This document shows positions 7,607 through 14,508 of a stretch of 31,615 bases of DNA, piece after piece (within the stretch, counting starts at the first letter, position 1; every line of letters begins with the position of its first letter). The translations under genes and the position numbers were made by a program. The DNA is from a virus. Below the pieces are notes generated by a model. That model saw only the letters and a program-made list of their open reading frames with translations, searched no databases and was not told where the DNA came from. The stretch is from the IMG/VR virus record IMGVR_UViG_3300030333_008274, positions 1-31,615 of that record; one strand, given 5' to 3'.

Positions 7607-8044
7607 ATGATTTCTAGCTCCACCGAAGTATTAGTAACTGGTACCTTCAACGTTATGCATGCAGGGCATGTTAGGTTGCTGGAGTTTGCCTCCAGATACG
7701 GCAAAGTTACCGTTGGAATTAATGCTGACTCATACTTAAAAGAAAAGTATGGTGATCAAGCAGTATCACTTGTTGATAGAAGCTACGTGTTGTCCTCCTG
7801 CAAGTATGTCAACAACATTGTTATGTTTAGGGAAGACGAACCAAGTAATTTAATACTTAGGTTGCGTCCCAGATACTATATCAAGGGGCCTGATTATAGC
7901 AAGGAGGGTTTGATTGAGCTTGGTGCTATCCAAAGGGTAGGGGCAAAAGTGATCATACATCCAGCCCATAAAGAATACAATTCTTCTGAACTAGTCGATG
8001 CTCTGCCAGATACCGCTTTTGATAAATTAAACAAGTATTCTTAG
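7607..8044 (+). CDS. Cytidylyltransferase-family nucleotidyltransferase (TagD/HldE-C-like)
   Basis: 145 residues, one domain. The signature GTFNVMHAGH (12-21) contains the HxGH nucleotide-binding motif. The KGPDYSKE block (93-100) and the NSSELV block (125-130, where the family has an S/T-S/T motif) match RfaE/HldE C-terminal and glycerol-3-phosphate cytidylyltransferase-like enzymes. The reaction would be CTP or ATP plus a sugar or alcohol phosphate giving a nucleotide-activated product and PPi; the substrate cannot be told. It lies alone on the + strand inside a leftward block, 11 nt from one neighbour and 1 nt from the convergent gene. That suggests a cargo (auxiliary metabolic) gene, perhaps for host envelope or glycan modification. 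Confidence 0.85.
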   Translation: MISSSTEVLVTGTFNVMHAGHVRLLEFASRYGKVTVGINADSYLKEKYGDQAVSLVDRSYVLSSCKYVNNIVMFREDEPSNLILRLRPRYYIKGPDYSKEGLIELGAIQRVGAKVIIHPAHKEYNSSELVDALPDTAFDKLNKYS

Positions 8045-8045
8045 G

Positions 8046-8636
8046 TTATTCGCCACTAAAACACGAGTTAATTCTAAGCATTTTAAATATACCTTTCCCA
8101 ATCTTATCGATATTTTTCTGAGATATAGCAATATCTTCGTGGTAGCATATTATTTTTACAGAAGCTTCCATGAATCTCTGTTGATTTTCTGAATCTTTTA
8201 TATCTTTGTTCAAGGATATAATTTTACTATCTAAATCTATAGATACATCTTCTTCTTCCGAATGGTGCACTGCATAGACGTGTCCATCGTAAATAAAACT
8301 ATCAGGAATATATAAAGTGTTTACCATTTTTGTTTCCCAGAAGCTTCTAGCTTCGTTAACGACATGATTTTTCATCTTGTCCATTTGTAGTCTGTCGTCT
8401 TCTAGGATAGACGAAATAAGATCCTTTAGGGAAAGAAAATTCCCCTCAGGATCTTTGACGTGTAAAAATTTAAACTCAGAATCAAAGAACATATCAACTG
8501 CCGAGTCAAAAGCTTCTTGCAGATATTTCTTTTTTCTGAATTTTGGATGTTGCAGTTTTATATAATCATCTATAGCTTGTCTGAGTATAGCGTTTAATAA
8601 GACTTTGTAATCATAACTATCTTCTACCATTTTCAT
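8046..8636 (-). CDS. Conserved phage protein, two-part, unknown function
   Basis: 196 residues. The first part (about 9-80: LNAILRQAIDDYIKLQHPKF, FDSAVDMFFDSEFKFLHVKD) matches a pattern I recall from phage proteins of unknown function. The second part (about 110-196) has an order of elements (YDGHVYAVHH, SIDLDSKIISLNKD, QQRFMEASVKIICYHEDIAI) reminiscent of ImmA/IrrE-like metallopeptidases, but the HExxH zinc motif is absent (VKIICYHED at its place). It would be catalytically dead if the resemblance is real. Low certainty on that point. Its end meets the convergent cytidylyltransferase gene with a 1-nt gap. Confidence 0.6.
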   Translation of the reverse strand: MKMVEDSYDYKVLLNAILRQAIDDYIKLQHPKFRKKKYLQEAFDSAVDMFFDSEFKFLHVKDPEGNFLSLKDLISSILEDDRLQMDKMKNHVVNEARSFWETKMVNTLYIPDSFIYDGHVYAVHHSEEEDVSIDLDSKIISLNKDIKDSENQQRFMEASVKIICYHEDIAISQKNIDKIGKGIFKMLRINSCFSGE

Positions 8637-8642
8637 ATTGTT

Positions 8643-9089
8643 TTAATTTCCTGTGCTGCCCAAAGCTCCTGCTCCTCTATCGCTTATAGTAACGTTCTCT
8701 CTATATAATTCGTCCTCATCTACTTGCAAGAGTCTAAAGGGTATTACAGGTATCATAACCAATTGCGCTATCTTTTGTCCCGTTTTTATATATTTAGTTT
8801 CTTTTCCTATGTTATGTAGGTCGATAAATACCTCCCCATCATAGCCAGAATCAATGATGTGTGCTCCAGCAATCAAAGAATGCTTTGCGCCCATGCTACC
8901 CCTGTTGCAAACTTGCAGCATGTATCCGTGGGGTATTTCAAATTTCAATCCAGTACTTAATACCTGGTTTCCACCAGGCTCAATTGAGCAATGCTCACCA
9001 ATGTAAAATACATCTAGTCCTGCGTCGGACGGGTTTGCCCTAAGTGGCAAATTGACAGAATCTTCTATTCTTGAATATTTTATTATCAT
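8643..9089 (-). CDS. dut: dUTP diphosphatase (trimeric dUTPase)
   Basis: 148 residues, the usual size for the trimeric family. All five motifs are present: I NPSDAGLDVF, II NRGSMGAK (RSGLA-type in most members), III GAHIIDSGYDGE with the catalytic Asp, IV GQKIAQLV, and V RGAGALGSTG at the C-terminal arm. It hydrolyses dUTP to dUMP and PPi, keeping uracil out of phage DNA and supplying dUMP to thymidylate synthase (ThyX, at 29930-30640). The start overlaps the end of the ribonucleotide reductase gene by 4 nt (ATGA), so the two are translationally coupled. Confidence 0.96.
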   Translation of the reverse strand: MIIKYSRIEDSVNLPLRANPSDAGLDVFYIGEHCSIEPGGNQVLSTGLKFEIPHGYMLQVCNRGSMGAKHSLIAGAHIIDSGYDGEVFIDLHNIGKETKYIKTGQKIAQLVMIPVIPFRLLQVDEDELYRENVTISDRGAGALGSTGN

Positions 9090-11068
9090 GTAAAACTCAG
9101 TGTACAGGCTTCGCCGTCACAGAATTTATCTTCTGCTTCGTGCATCGAAGTCTTTAGTATTAGTGGTTTGAGATCTCGTGTCAGCTCATCGTACTGTTGT
9201 TTTTCTATCGCTATGTATGGTGCTTGTTCATATCCGTGCTCGCTAATAGGTAGCAAAGATATAGACTTTAATCTTGTTTCAAAGATTTCTAAGCATGGTT
9301 TTATATATTTCTCTTCATCTTTATTAAAAGTGGCAGTTATTGAGACCTGGTTGTCCGCCCAATATTTTTGCATGTCTGCTGCATCGCAGAACTGCTCCCA
9401 TATTGAAACGTCATCTTTAGATTTAGTAAAGTTTTCTTCCCGAACAGGGAATGAAACTACGTAAGTATTGTCTGCGTACTTATCTTTTTCTACCGGATAG
9501 CCTGCGTCTATCGCAGCATCTAGTAGCGAAGATCCTTCTTGTATTCTAATATTTCTTATGTAGTACTCGCTATGAGCATAGTGAATACCTGGCGTTGCAC
9601 CGCACAGCAGTGAAACTGTTCCAGAAGGTTTGACACTGGTAGTTTTTATAGAGCGCGGAACACATAGCCACTCTGAATAGATAACGTCTAGGTTTTGAAT
9701 ATAATCATAGCCTTCATCACACCATTGTAGAAAATTTCTTCTACCAAGTTTTCCTTTTGCTTGCTGAATACCACTCATTGAACAACCTATTCTTCGGTTA
9801 CGCATCATAACCTGATTAGTTTTTTGATTGTGTGTTGGTATCAAAGTAACAGTCTTTGCATAAAGATAAGCAAACTTAAGTGTACGCTTGAAGTCTTCTA
9901 TGTCGTCGTGATGTGCAGGAAAGGTTTCTACCAGGCAGCAGAGCTCGTGATCTTCCAAAGATTGTTCTGAGCATGGATTTGATCCAGCTACACGATAGTC
10001 TTTGTATGATGGTGGGTCTGCCATCCTTCCATAGTTTCTCATATTGTCTAGCCATATACATCCTGGCTCTCCATTTTGAGAAATAGATTCAGCCACGTTT
10101 GTGTAGTCCATTCCTACTTCAGCAAAAATACTGTTGTTGGATGCCCATCTACGATCCATCAAGGCTTCTTTATCTTGCTTCAGTTCTATAAACTCTTTGT
10201 CGTTGAAATCTCCAAACATAATTTCTGCAGTTCTTCTTACGCCACCACTAACTACGCATTTTCCTACATAATTAAATATATCTACAATCTCGGTAGAGGT
10301 TATGTAGTAGGGTTGAGCATCTTCACGATGTAGTACGTTCTTAAGATTGTTTACAAGCTCTTCCAGTGGCTCTGGTCCAGATGCCACCCCTCCAAAACCT
10401 TTGATTGGAGATCCCATTTCTCTTACTTGAGAGTAGTCTATGAATTTGGGTAGCTTGGTTTTACCAGCGTAAGCATTCAATACTATTGATAGCAGTTCTA
10501 CCCAACCTTCTCTTGAATCGTCTACGACAAATACTTCGTCCGATATTTCTGGGTTAGCAATTTTTACTTTGCCTGCACCCTTGGTGTCAGATCCTACACC
10601 TACACCAAACATTGACATGTCCATAAGAAAGCAGAACGGGGCTGCAAAGTCTATGTCTATGTTGGCTGTTGTTACAAAAGCGCAGTTGTTTAGTGCAGCT
10701 CCACCTTTATTGTAAATGAGATCAGTTCCCATCATCCACAGTCCACGCCCCGGAGGTGTAAACTTGAATTGCCACATACGTTCAAACATTTCTTGAGCAG
10801 ATCCTTGAGCTTTTCTATCGTCCCAAGGCAAGCCCATAGCTTTAGTATGTTGCTTTTGAATATTGTAGACTCCCTCTACGACCCTCTTGCAGGTCTGCCA
10901 AAACTCTTCAGTTTGGGTGTCTGAGATTGGTCTTGCATATGTTCTTTTGTATGTGAAATACCCTACTGGTCCCCAGTTGGGTTGTTTACCTATATAGTCT
11001 TCCAAAAAAGTGTCGCTAAGCGCGAAACTTCTAATCTTTCTTCCTTTGTGATGCTTCGCAATATACAT
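9086..11068 (-). CDS. nrdJ: Adenosylcobalamin-dependent (class II) ribonucleoside-triphosphate reductase
   Basis: 660 residues, the monomeric class II type. Key residues: C129 (NNC) and C377 (ELCC) form the redox pair, and C366 in NPCSE is the thiyl-radical cysteine with E368 nearby. The 366-377 spacing equals 408-419 in the Lactobacillus leichmannii enzyme. PSGTVSLL is at 481-488, and the C-terminal CDGEAC (C650, C655) is the shuttle pair. It reduces NTPs to dNTPs using B12, so it depends on host or environmental cobalamin. Compared with the 739-residue L. leichmannii enzyme it is shorter; I could not locate which insertion is missing. It is followed by dut with a 4-nt overlap and preceded by a small membrane protein with a TAATG overlap. 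Confidence 0.96.
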   Translation of the reverse strand: MYIAKHHKGRKIRSFALSDTFLEDYIGKQPNWGPVGYFTYKRTYARPISDTQTEEFWQTCKRVVEGVYNIQKQHTKAMGLPWDDRKAQGSAQEMFERMWQFKFTPPGRGLWMMGTDLIYNKGGAALNNCAFVTTANIDIDFAAPFCFLMDMSMFGVGVGSDTKGAGKVKIANPEISDEVFVVDDSREGWVELLSIVLNAYAGKTKLPKFIDYSQVREMGSPIKGFGGVASGPEPLEELVNNLKNVLHREDAQPYYITSTEIVDIFNYVGKCVVSGGVRRTAEIMFGDFNDKEFIELKQDKEALMDRRWASNNSIFAEVGMDYTNVAESISQNGEPGCIWLDNMRNYGRMADPPSYKDYRVAGSNPCSEQSLEDHELCCLVETFPAHHDDIEDFKRTLKFAYLYAKTVTLIPTHNQKTNQVMMRNRRIGCSMSGIQQAKGKLGRRNFLQWCDEGYDYIQNLDVIYSEWLCVPRSIKTTSVKPSGTVSLLCGATPGIHYAHSEYYIRNIRIQEGSSLLDAAIDAGYPVEKDKYADNTYVVSFPVREENFTKSKDDVSIWEQFCDAADMQKYWADNQVSITATFNKDEEKYIKPCLEIFETRLKSISLLPISEHGYEQAPYIAIEKQQYDELTRDLKPLILKTSMHEAEDKFCDGEACTLSFT

Positions 11069-11283
11069 TAGTAATATGCTCCATTTGAGTTGTTGTAATT
11101 GATCGCCTTTTTAAGAATGGCCAGCAATATTGCGGCTATTATGACGAGTAAAACGATCAGCATAATTATCGTCATGCCTACAATTTGCAAGACATATATT
11201 AACACTTTCAAAAGAAATTTTTTTACGCCGTTTGTAATTTTCTTAAAGAAATTTATCATTTTTGCGCTTGACTTTTTAAACAT
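11068..11283 (-). CDS. Small membrane protein
   Basis: 71 residues. A Lys/Phe-rich amphipathic N-terminal stretch (about 1-28) is followed by one long hydrophobic helix (about 29-58) and a short polar tail. The stop overlaps the nrdJ start (TAATG), so it is co-translated with the reductase. Size and shape would fit a holin-like or membrane-recruiting factor, but nothing specific identifies it. Confidence 0.6.
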   Translation of the reverse strand: MFKKSSAKMINFFKKITNGVKKFLLKVLIYVLQIVGMTIIMLIVLLVIIAAILLAILKKAINYNNSNGAYY

Positions 11284-11303
11284 GTTTGTTCTATTAGTGC
11301 GAG

Positions 11304-11576
11304 TTAATCCTCGCTATTAAATTTTTCGTCTATTATATCTTGTATGTGAAGATCGAGGTCTAGAGAACTTATGCCAAGCATAAATGCCAGCAGTTCTCTA
11401 GCCTCTTCGCTTTGACTTTCTTTTATATCTTTTAGTATTGCAATAAAACTGTAGTTTTCCTCTTCACTTAGGGTCATACAGTCTTGTATTACTTCTATTT
11501 GGTCGGCTATGTCACAGATTATTGTCTGTGCAACTTCTCTAGCTTCGTCATTATCTAGCGTTAACAGGGTTTTCAT
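11304..11576 (-). CDS. Small acidic hypothetical protein
   Basis: 90 residues, strongly acidic, predicted all-helical (DEAREVAQTIICDIADQIEV and the later EARELLAFML helix). No recognised motif. The start overlaps the upstream membrane protein gene by 26 nt, and it ends 20 nt before the next small membrane gene. Coupled translation in the early-gene run is likely. Confidence 0.6.
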   Translation of the reverse strand: MKTLLTLDNDEAREVAQTIICDIADQIEVIQDCMTLSEEENYSFIAILKDIKESQSEEARELLAFMLGISSLDLDLHIQDIIDEKFNSED

Positions 11577-11823
11577 TTGCTTCTCCTACTGCTCTAGTTA
11601 TCATTAAACTGATATTCACAAGTACTCCGCAGGTTATCGAACCTATCACCGAAGTGATGCTGTGAGAAATACTGCTTAGCAGAAGAAATGTAATTGCAAC
11701 GCATAATGCATCGGTAATAAAGAAATGCTTAAGCATAAATCTTTTTACCCATTCCGCAAAATGCATAAAGCTAAAGACAAAGCTTACCCAGGTTAAAAAA
11801 CCTAGGACTAGTCCGTCTACCAT
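11551..11823 (-). CDS. Multi-pass small membrane protein, holin-like
   Basis: 90 residues. I chose the ATG at 11823 because it has an AGGAGG Shine-Dalgarno sequence about 5 nt upstream; a GTG 15 nt earlier lies upstream of that site. Hydrophobic segments at about residues 5-20, 38-55 and 58-78 predict two or three transmembrane helices, with a charged C-terminus. That topology is compatible with a holin, and a cell-wall amidase lies at 30926-31615, but the distance makes the pairing speculative. Function otherwise unknown. Confidence 0.6.
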   Translation of the reverse strand: MVDGLVLGFLTWVSFVFSFMHFAEWVKRFMLKHFFITDALCVAITFLLLSSISHSITSVIGSITCGVLVNISLMITRAVGEANENPVNAR

Positions 11824-11831
11824 GGTGCCTC

Positions 11832-12062
11832 CTAGCACTTGTGTGTGTAGCCATCCTGACCTAAGATCAAGTTGACTTGAGTACCATCCTTATTGTCAGC
11901 AACTAGAATATGCACTTCGTCACTTTCGTCCCTCCAGACAGTTATATTCCAGCTGTTATCAGTCTGGATAATACTTATTGTATCTGAATCTGGATAAAGG
12001 TTTTGAATTACAATGTCGTTAGTTACAATGTATTCTTTGCTTGCCTCTATTGATTCATCCAT
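11832..12062 (-). CDS. Small hypothetical protein
   Basis: 76 residues from the ATG at 12062, which has a GGGAG ribosome-binding site about 5 nt upstream. A longer open frame exists upstream but overlaps the neighbouring gene and lacks such a site. Predicted beta-rich (IQTDNSWNITVWRDESDEVH). The gene starts with ATGGATGAATCAATA, very like the start of two upstream genes. Function unknown. Confidence 0.6.
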   Translation of the reverse strand: MDESIEASKEYIVTNDIVIQNLYPDSDTISIIQTDNSWNITVWRDESDEVHILVADNKDGTQVNLILGQDGYTHKC

Positions 12063-12072
12063 AGCTACTCCC

Positions 12073-12306
12073 TTATTTTTCTGTAAAAATAAATGTAAGT
12101 TCACCCCAAGGCACAAACATAACATCACCAACTGAATAGTATGATCTGTATCCATGCGCCTTTAGTTCAGTAAACTCAACAACTACACCTTGCGTTGTTA
12201 CATGCTTAATCTTAGCCCACTTTTCTACTGTATTGTTGGGCCATAATTTAATATGCCTACCCTCGTAGTTTAGATCTACCATGCTTTTGCTTACTGGTTC
12301 ATCCAT
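12073..12306 (-). CDS. Small hypothetical protein
   Basis: 77 residues. ATG start preceded by GAGGAG 5 nt upstream. Beta-rich, with Trp and aromatic residues (HIKLWPNNTVEKWAKIKHV, FVPWGELTFIF), perhaps an SH3-like barrel. The start lies inside the end of the preceding 56-residue gene (16-nt overlap), in an arrangement copied from the junction one gene upstream. Function unknown. Confidence 0.6.
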   Translation of the reverse strand: MDEPVSKSMVDLNYEGRHIKLWPNNTVEKWAKIKHVTTQGVVVEFTELKAHGYRSYYSVGDVMFVPWGELTFIFTEK

Positions 12307-12461
12307 TTCATCTCCTCTTCTGCAGCCTGGCGCATAAAGTCTTCGAAAGCTTCAGGTGATTTTTGGTTGTCGATATATCTGCATAAGAGACTAATAATTG
12401 ACAAGTCATTCCACCCAGTACTTTCTATGTACTTTTTGATAATTGTTATTGATTGGTCCAT
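12291..12461 (-). CDS. 56-residue hypothetical protein (short gene)
   Basis: Short frame starting MDQSITIIKKYIES and ending KWMNQ. It has a GGAG ribosome-binding site 5 nt before ATG. It fills what would otherwise be a gap between two genes and overlaps both, by 16 nt at each end. Helical, mildly acidic, one Cys. The upstream gene ends in KWTNQ and this one in KWMNQ because both stops lie in near-identical junction sequences that also carry the next gene's start. Function unknown. Confidence 0.6.
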   Translation of the reverse strand: MDQSITIIKKYIESTGWNDLSIISLLCRYIDNQKSPEAFEDFMRQAAEEEMKWMNQ

Positions 12462-13012
12462 TTCATCTCCACATGTAGGCTCATGCCTATTTGTTCAAGA
12501 ATTTTTCTTACTTCTAGCAGAGTATCCAACCTTTGTTTCCAAAAAGTCTTTACAATTCTGGCAGCTACTCTTGCCGACACTGTAGATGACATATAGCTAT
12601 CAGCCATACGTTCTATCACTACGGCTGCAGGACGCTTAGCTCCACGCTTACCGTAGTTCATAACTATGGCGTTTACTACATCGGATTTTTTAATAGAGTT
12701 ACCTCCTGTAATAGCGTCAGCCATCGAAGAAGCAACGCTATGGTAGTTGCTAGCTACTTGTATATTGTTTGCTAAATCAATCAGCAGTGCTCTAAAGCCT
12801 ATTTCATCTAGATCCCTAGCCTTTGGTATGTGTATCATGAGCTCTGTAGCCCACTCGTACAATGTCTTATCATAAAAGACAAAGTCCTTAACAAAGGCTG
12901 CGGTAACTTCAGAATATATTTCTGATCCTTCTTTAACAACATCTATGATTGTATTTGCTGAAACATCATAACTATCTTCTTCTGACGCTTGTTTTAATTT
13001 TTCATCATCCAT
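12446..13012 (-). CDS. Hypothetical helical protein
   Basis: 188 residues from the ATG at 13012 (MDDEKLKQ), chosen because GAGG lies 8 nt upstream. An ATG 21 nt earlier (13033) overlaps the previous stop but has no clear ribosome-binding site. Predicted almost wholly alpha-helical, with an acidic N-terminal tail and a basic C-terminal half (NYGKRGAKRPAAVVIERM, RVAARIVKTFWKQRL), which could contact nucleic acid. No recognised family. It overlaps the next short gene by 16 nt. Confidence 0.62.
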   Translation of the reverse strand: MDDEKLKQASEEDSYDVSANTIIDVVKEGSEIYSEVTAAFVKDFVFYDKTLYEWATELMIHIPKARDLDEIGFRALLIDLANNIQVASNYHSVASSMADAITGGNSIKKSDVVNAIVMNYGKRGAKRPAAVVIERMADSYMSSTVSARVAARIVKTFWKQRLDTLLEVRKILEQIGMSLHVEMKWTNQ

Positions 13013-13022
13013 AATTATTGCC

Positions 13023-13298
13023 TCAGTAATCATGCGGTAACTCCACGAGTGGTTCTCTACCGCTTTCCCTAATTGTATTTAGGGTAATGGTTATGTGTTT
13101 TGAAGTTGTGTGGCTTATAAAATCACCACCATCTTTAGCACTATAGTTCCAAACGATTGGTTTGTCATCGGAATAACCATATCTAGCTATTTTCAAAGCA
13201 TACGAATAAAGGTATGTGCCGTCGCTAGATAGGCTGCTCGTGCTTGAGGTCGCAGTCCTGCCCTCCAGCCACGCTTGTATCACTTCTTTCTGCCTCAT
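13023..13298 (-). CDS. Conserved small phage protein of unknown function
   Basis: 91 residues. It follows a pattern I recall from phage small proteins: R-x-x-EVIxAWxxGR, then SxSSLSSDGxxLYSYAL, then SHTTSKH. Beta-rich, no cysteines, predicted cytosolic. Its first 74 nt overlap the upstream gene out of frame. The ribosome-binding site (GGAA about 6 nt upstream) is weak, so it may depend on translational coupling. Function unknown. Confidence 0.65.
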   Translation of the reverse strand: MRQKEVIQAWLEGRTATSSTSSLSSDGTYLYSYALKIARYGYSDDKPIVWNYSAKDGGDFISHTTSKHITITLNTIRESGREPLVELPHDY

Positions 13299-13440
13299 CT
13301 TTTGTTCCGTGTTTTCTGAACTTTTTCAAATAAAGTGCAGGATTTTCAAGTAGTTGCTGTGCAATCTTTTCTGCACTTTCTCTATCGGGAGGTGAGAATT
13401 CCTCCTCGACCATGAGCTTAAGCTCTTCTATTCTTCCCAT
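13225..13440 (-). CDS. Small hypothetical protein, first gene after terminator
   Basis: 71 residues. The first about 47 residues (IEELKLMVEEEF, SAEKIAQQLLENPALYLKKF) are a clean helical domain. The last 24 are encoded in the region shared with the next gene and look unstructured. It starts about 20 nt after an intrinsic terminator on the same strand with no clear Shine-Dalgarno sequence, so it may be leaderless or nearly so, with a promoter overlapping the terminator. Function unknown. Confidence 0.5.
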   Translation of the reverse strand: MGRIEELKLMVEEEFSPPDRESAEKIAQQLLENPALYLKKFRKHGTKDEAERSDTSVAGGQDCDLKHEQPI

Positions 13441-13453
13441 AATTTAATCCATA

Positions 13454-13483
13454 GAAAAACCCCACCCAGCAAGCTGGGTGGGG
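13454..13483 (-). terminator. Intrinsic terminator after the SpoVG-family gene
   Basis: Perfect 11-bp inverted repeat CCCCACCCAGC / GCTGGGTGGGG closing on a CUUG-type tetraloop in the leftward transcript, followed by TTTTTCT. It stops leftward transcription coming from the SpoVG/Whirly block. The downstream genes therefore need their own promoter or read-through. Confidence 0.9.
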
Positions 13484-13505
13484 TGTAGTTTATTATTTGT
13501 CTTTA

Positions 13506-13886
13506 TTACCAGAGAGGTCGACGACCGTTTCCAGACTCACCTTCAGTAGAGTTTTCATTTGCCGCTGCATGTGCTTGGGCAGCTGTAGCTCTATTTTGTG
13601 TGCCTTCAGACTTCTGGTATTCATTGATAATGGCTGTATGAATCTCTTGCTTTACGGTATCCCTTACAGTTTCATCACCTACGAATCTTACGTCTTCAAA
13701 CCAGGTGTCATTACCTTCTTTGTCTTTGCCCTTGTGTTGAGGGGCTGAGCAGAATAGCCCTTTGGATCCATTTATAATTTTGAATCCATCTACTTCTAGT
13801 ACGTCATCAATTATTAACGACGCAAAGGCTACTATTTTGCCCTTGGGGTTGCGAACTTTTTTCACTTTGATCGAATAGCTGAACAT
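13506..13886 (-). CDS. SpoVG-family nucleic-acid-binding protein
   Basis: 126 residues. Residues 1-75 follow the SpoVG fold pattern: SIKVKKVRNPKGKIVAFASL, VDGFKIINGSKGLFCSAPQH and WFEDVRF, comparable with the VIDGNNGLFVAMPSKR region of Bacillus SpoVG. SpoVG proteins bind DNA or RNA and act as regulators. The C-terminal third is Ala/Glu/Asn-rich and disordered, ending in RRPLW, an exposed basic-aromatic tip that could dock a partner. AAGGAAG lies 6 nt before ATG. It is in the same block as the Whirly-like gene, which suggests a nucleic-acid-binding cluster. Its start region is overlapped by 80 nt by the 79-residue gene. Confidence 0.8.
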   Translation of the reverse strand: MFSYSIKVKKVRNPKGKIVAFASLIIDDVLEVDGFKIINGSKGLFCSAPQHKGKDKEGNDTWFEDVRFVGDETVRDTVKQEIHTAIINEYQKSEGTQNRATAAQAHAAANENSTEGESGNGRRPLW

Positions 13887-14046
13887 TATTTTCTTCCTTA
13901 TTTGTCAACTTGTTTTTACTTTGCCGTCTTGCTTCGATTATCCACGCAGCAATCATCGATGCGGCTACTTCTACAACTAACTCAGCTAGTTGCGCTATTG
14001 CTCTCTTCACCGCTGGTGTCGCCAGCAGACTCGTCAACCACCTCAT
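13807..14046 (-). CDS. Small protein overlapping two neighbours
   Basis: 79 residues. ATG is preceded by GGAGG with a 6-nt gap, one of the best ribosome-binding sites in the region. Residues 1-38 form a hydrophobic or amphipathic helix pair (AIAQLAELVVEVAASMIAAW), possibly membrane-associated, followed by a basic hinge and a Ser/Gln/Asn-rich tail. The first 65 nt lie inside the end of the acidic gene upstream, and the last 80 nt inside the start of the SpoVG gene. Only about 95 nt are private. The good start signal argues that it is real, but composition of the tail is not convincing. Function unknown. Confidence 0.5.
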   Translation of the reverse strand: MRWLTSLLATPAVKRAIAQLAELVVEVAASMIAAWIIEARRQSKNKLTNKEENNVQLFDQSEKSSQPQGQNSSLCVVNN

Positions 14047-14503
14047 TGTTTTCCTCCGTGTTGCTTAGGTTTTCTTCTGTTTCGACTTCTGTGTTAGCGC
14101 TTGCTTCTACTCCATCTGAATCTTCTGTACCTTGTGCAACATTAGAGAGGTCGGTGATATGTATTTCAACATCGTTCTTCTCTAGGAATACTCTGTAGAA
14201 ATAACCAATTGCGAAACTCATACCAATAAGTTGGTTGAATTTCATTTCACCAAACAGATCTCTAGTCTGGAGGAACTTTGCAAAGTTGACAATCAACTCG
14301 TCAAAGTCTTGCTTTGGTGTCTGTAGTACTTTGCCTAATAGGGCGTCCAGCAAGGTTCCAGAGTTCAACTCTATCTCGCCTTCTTCCGTTTTTACATTCC
14401 AAGTAGTATGCATACCTTGGGGAGCCTGAGCCTGGGCTTGAGCCCCTTCTTCTGCAGCTACTTCTTGCTCTTGTGTTTCTTCAGTATCTTGTACGTTTTC
14501 CAT
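13982..14503 (-). CDS. Acidic phage protein of unknown function
   Basis: 173 residues from ATG at 14503 (MENVQDTEE); an in-frame ATG at 14518 is possible. Both ends are disordered and rich in Glu, Asn, Ala and Gln. The centre (about 35-115: GTLLDALLGKVLQTPKQDFD, FAKFLQTRDLFGEMKFNQL) is a helical domain. The acidic tails could mimic nucleic acid or dock to a basic partner. It directly follows the Whirly-like gene and may be its partner. No family is recognised. Confidence 0.6.
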   Translation of the reverse strand: MENVQDTEETQEQEVAAEEGAQAQAQAPQGMHTTWNVKTEEGEIELNSGTLLDALLGKVLQTPKQDFDELIVNFAKFLQTRDLFGEMKFNQLIGMSFAIGYFYRVFLEKNDVEIHITDLSNVAQGTEDSDGVEASANTEVETEENLSNTEENNEVVDESAGDTSGEESNSATS

Positions 14504-14508
14504 ATATT

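Noticed and set aside
13225-13440. Toxin-antitoxin pair with the overlapping 91-residue gene
   Set aside because: No toxin fold, DNA-binding domain or known motif is visible in either; small overlapping genes are common across this genome.
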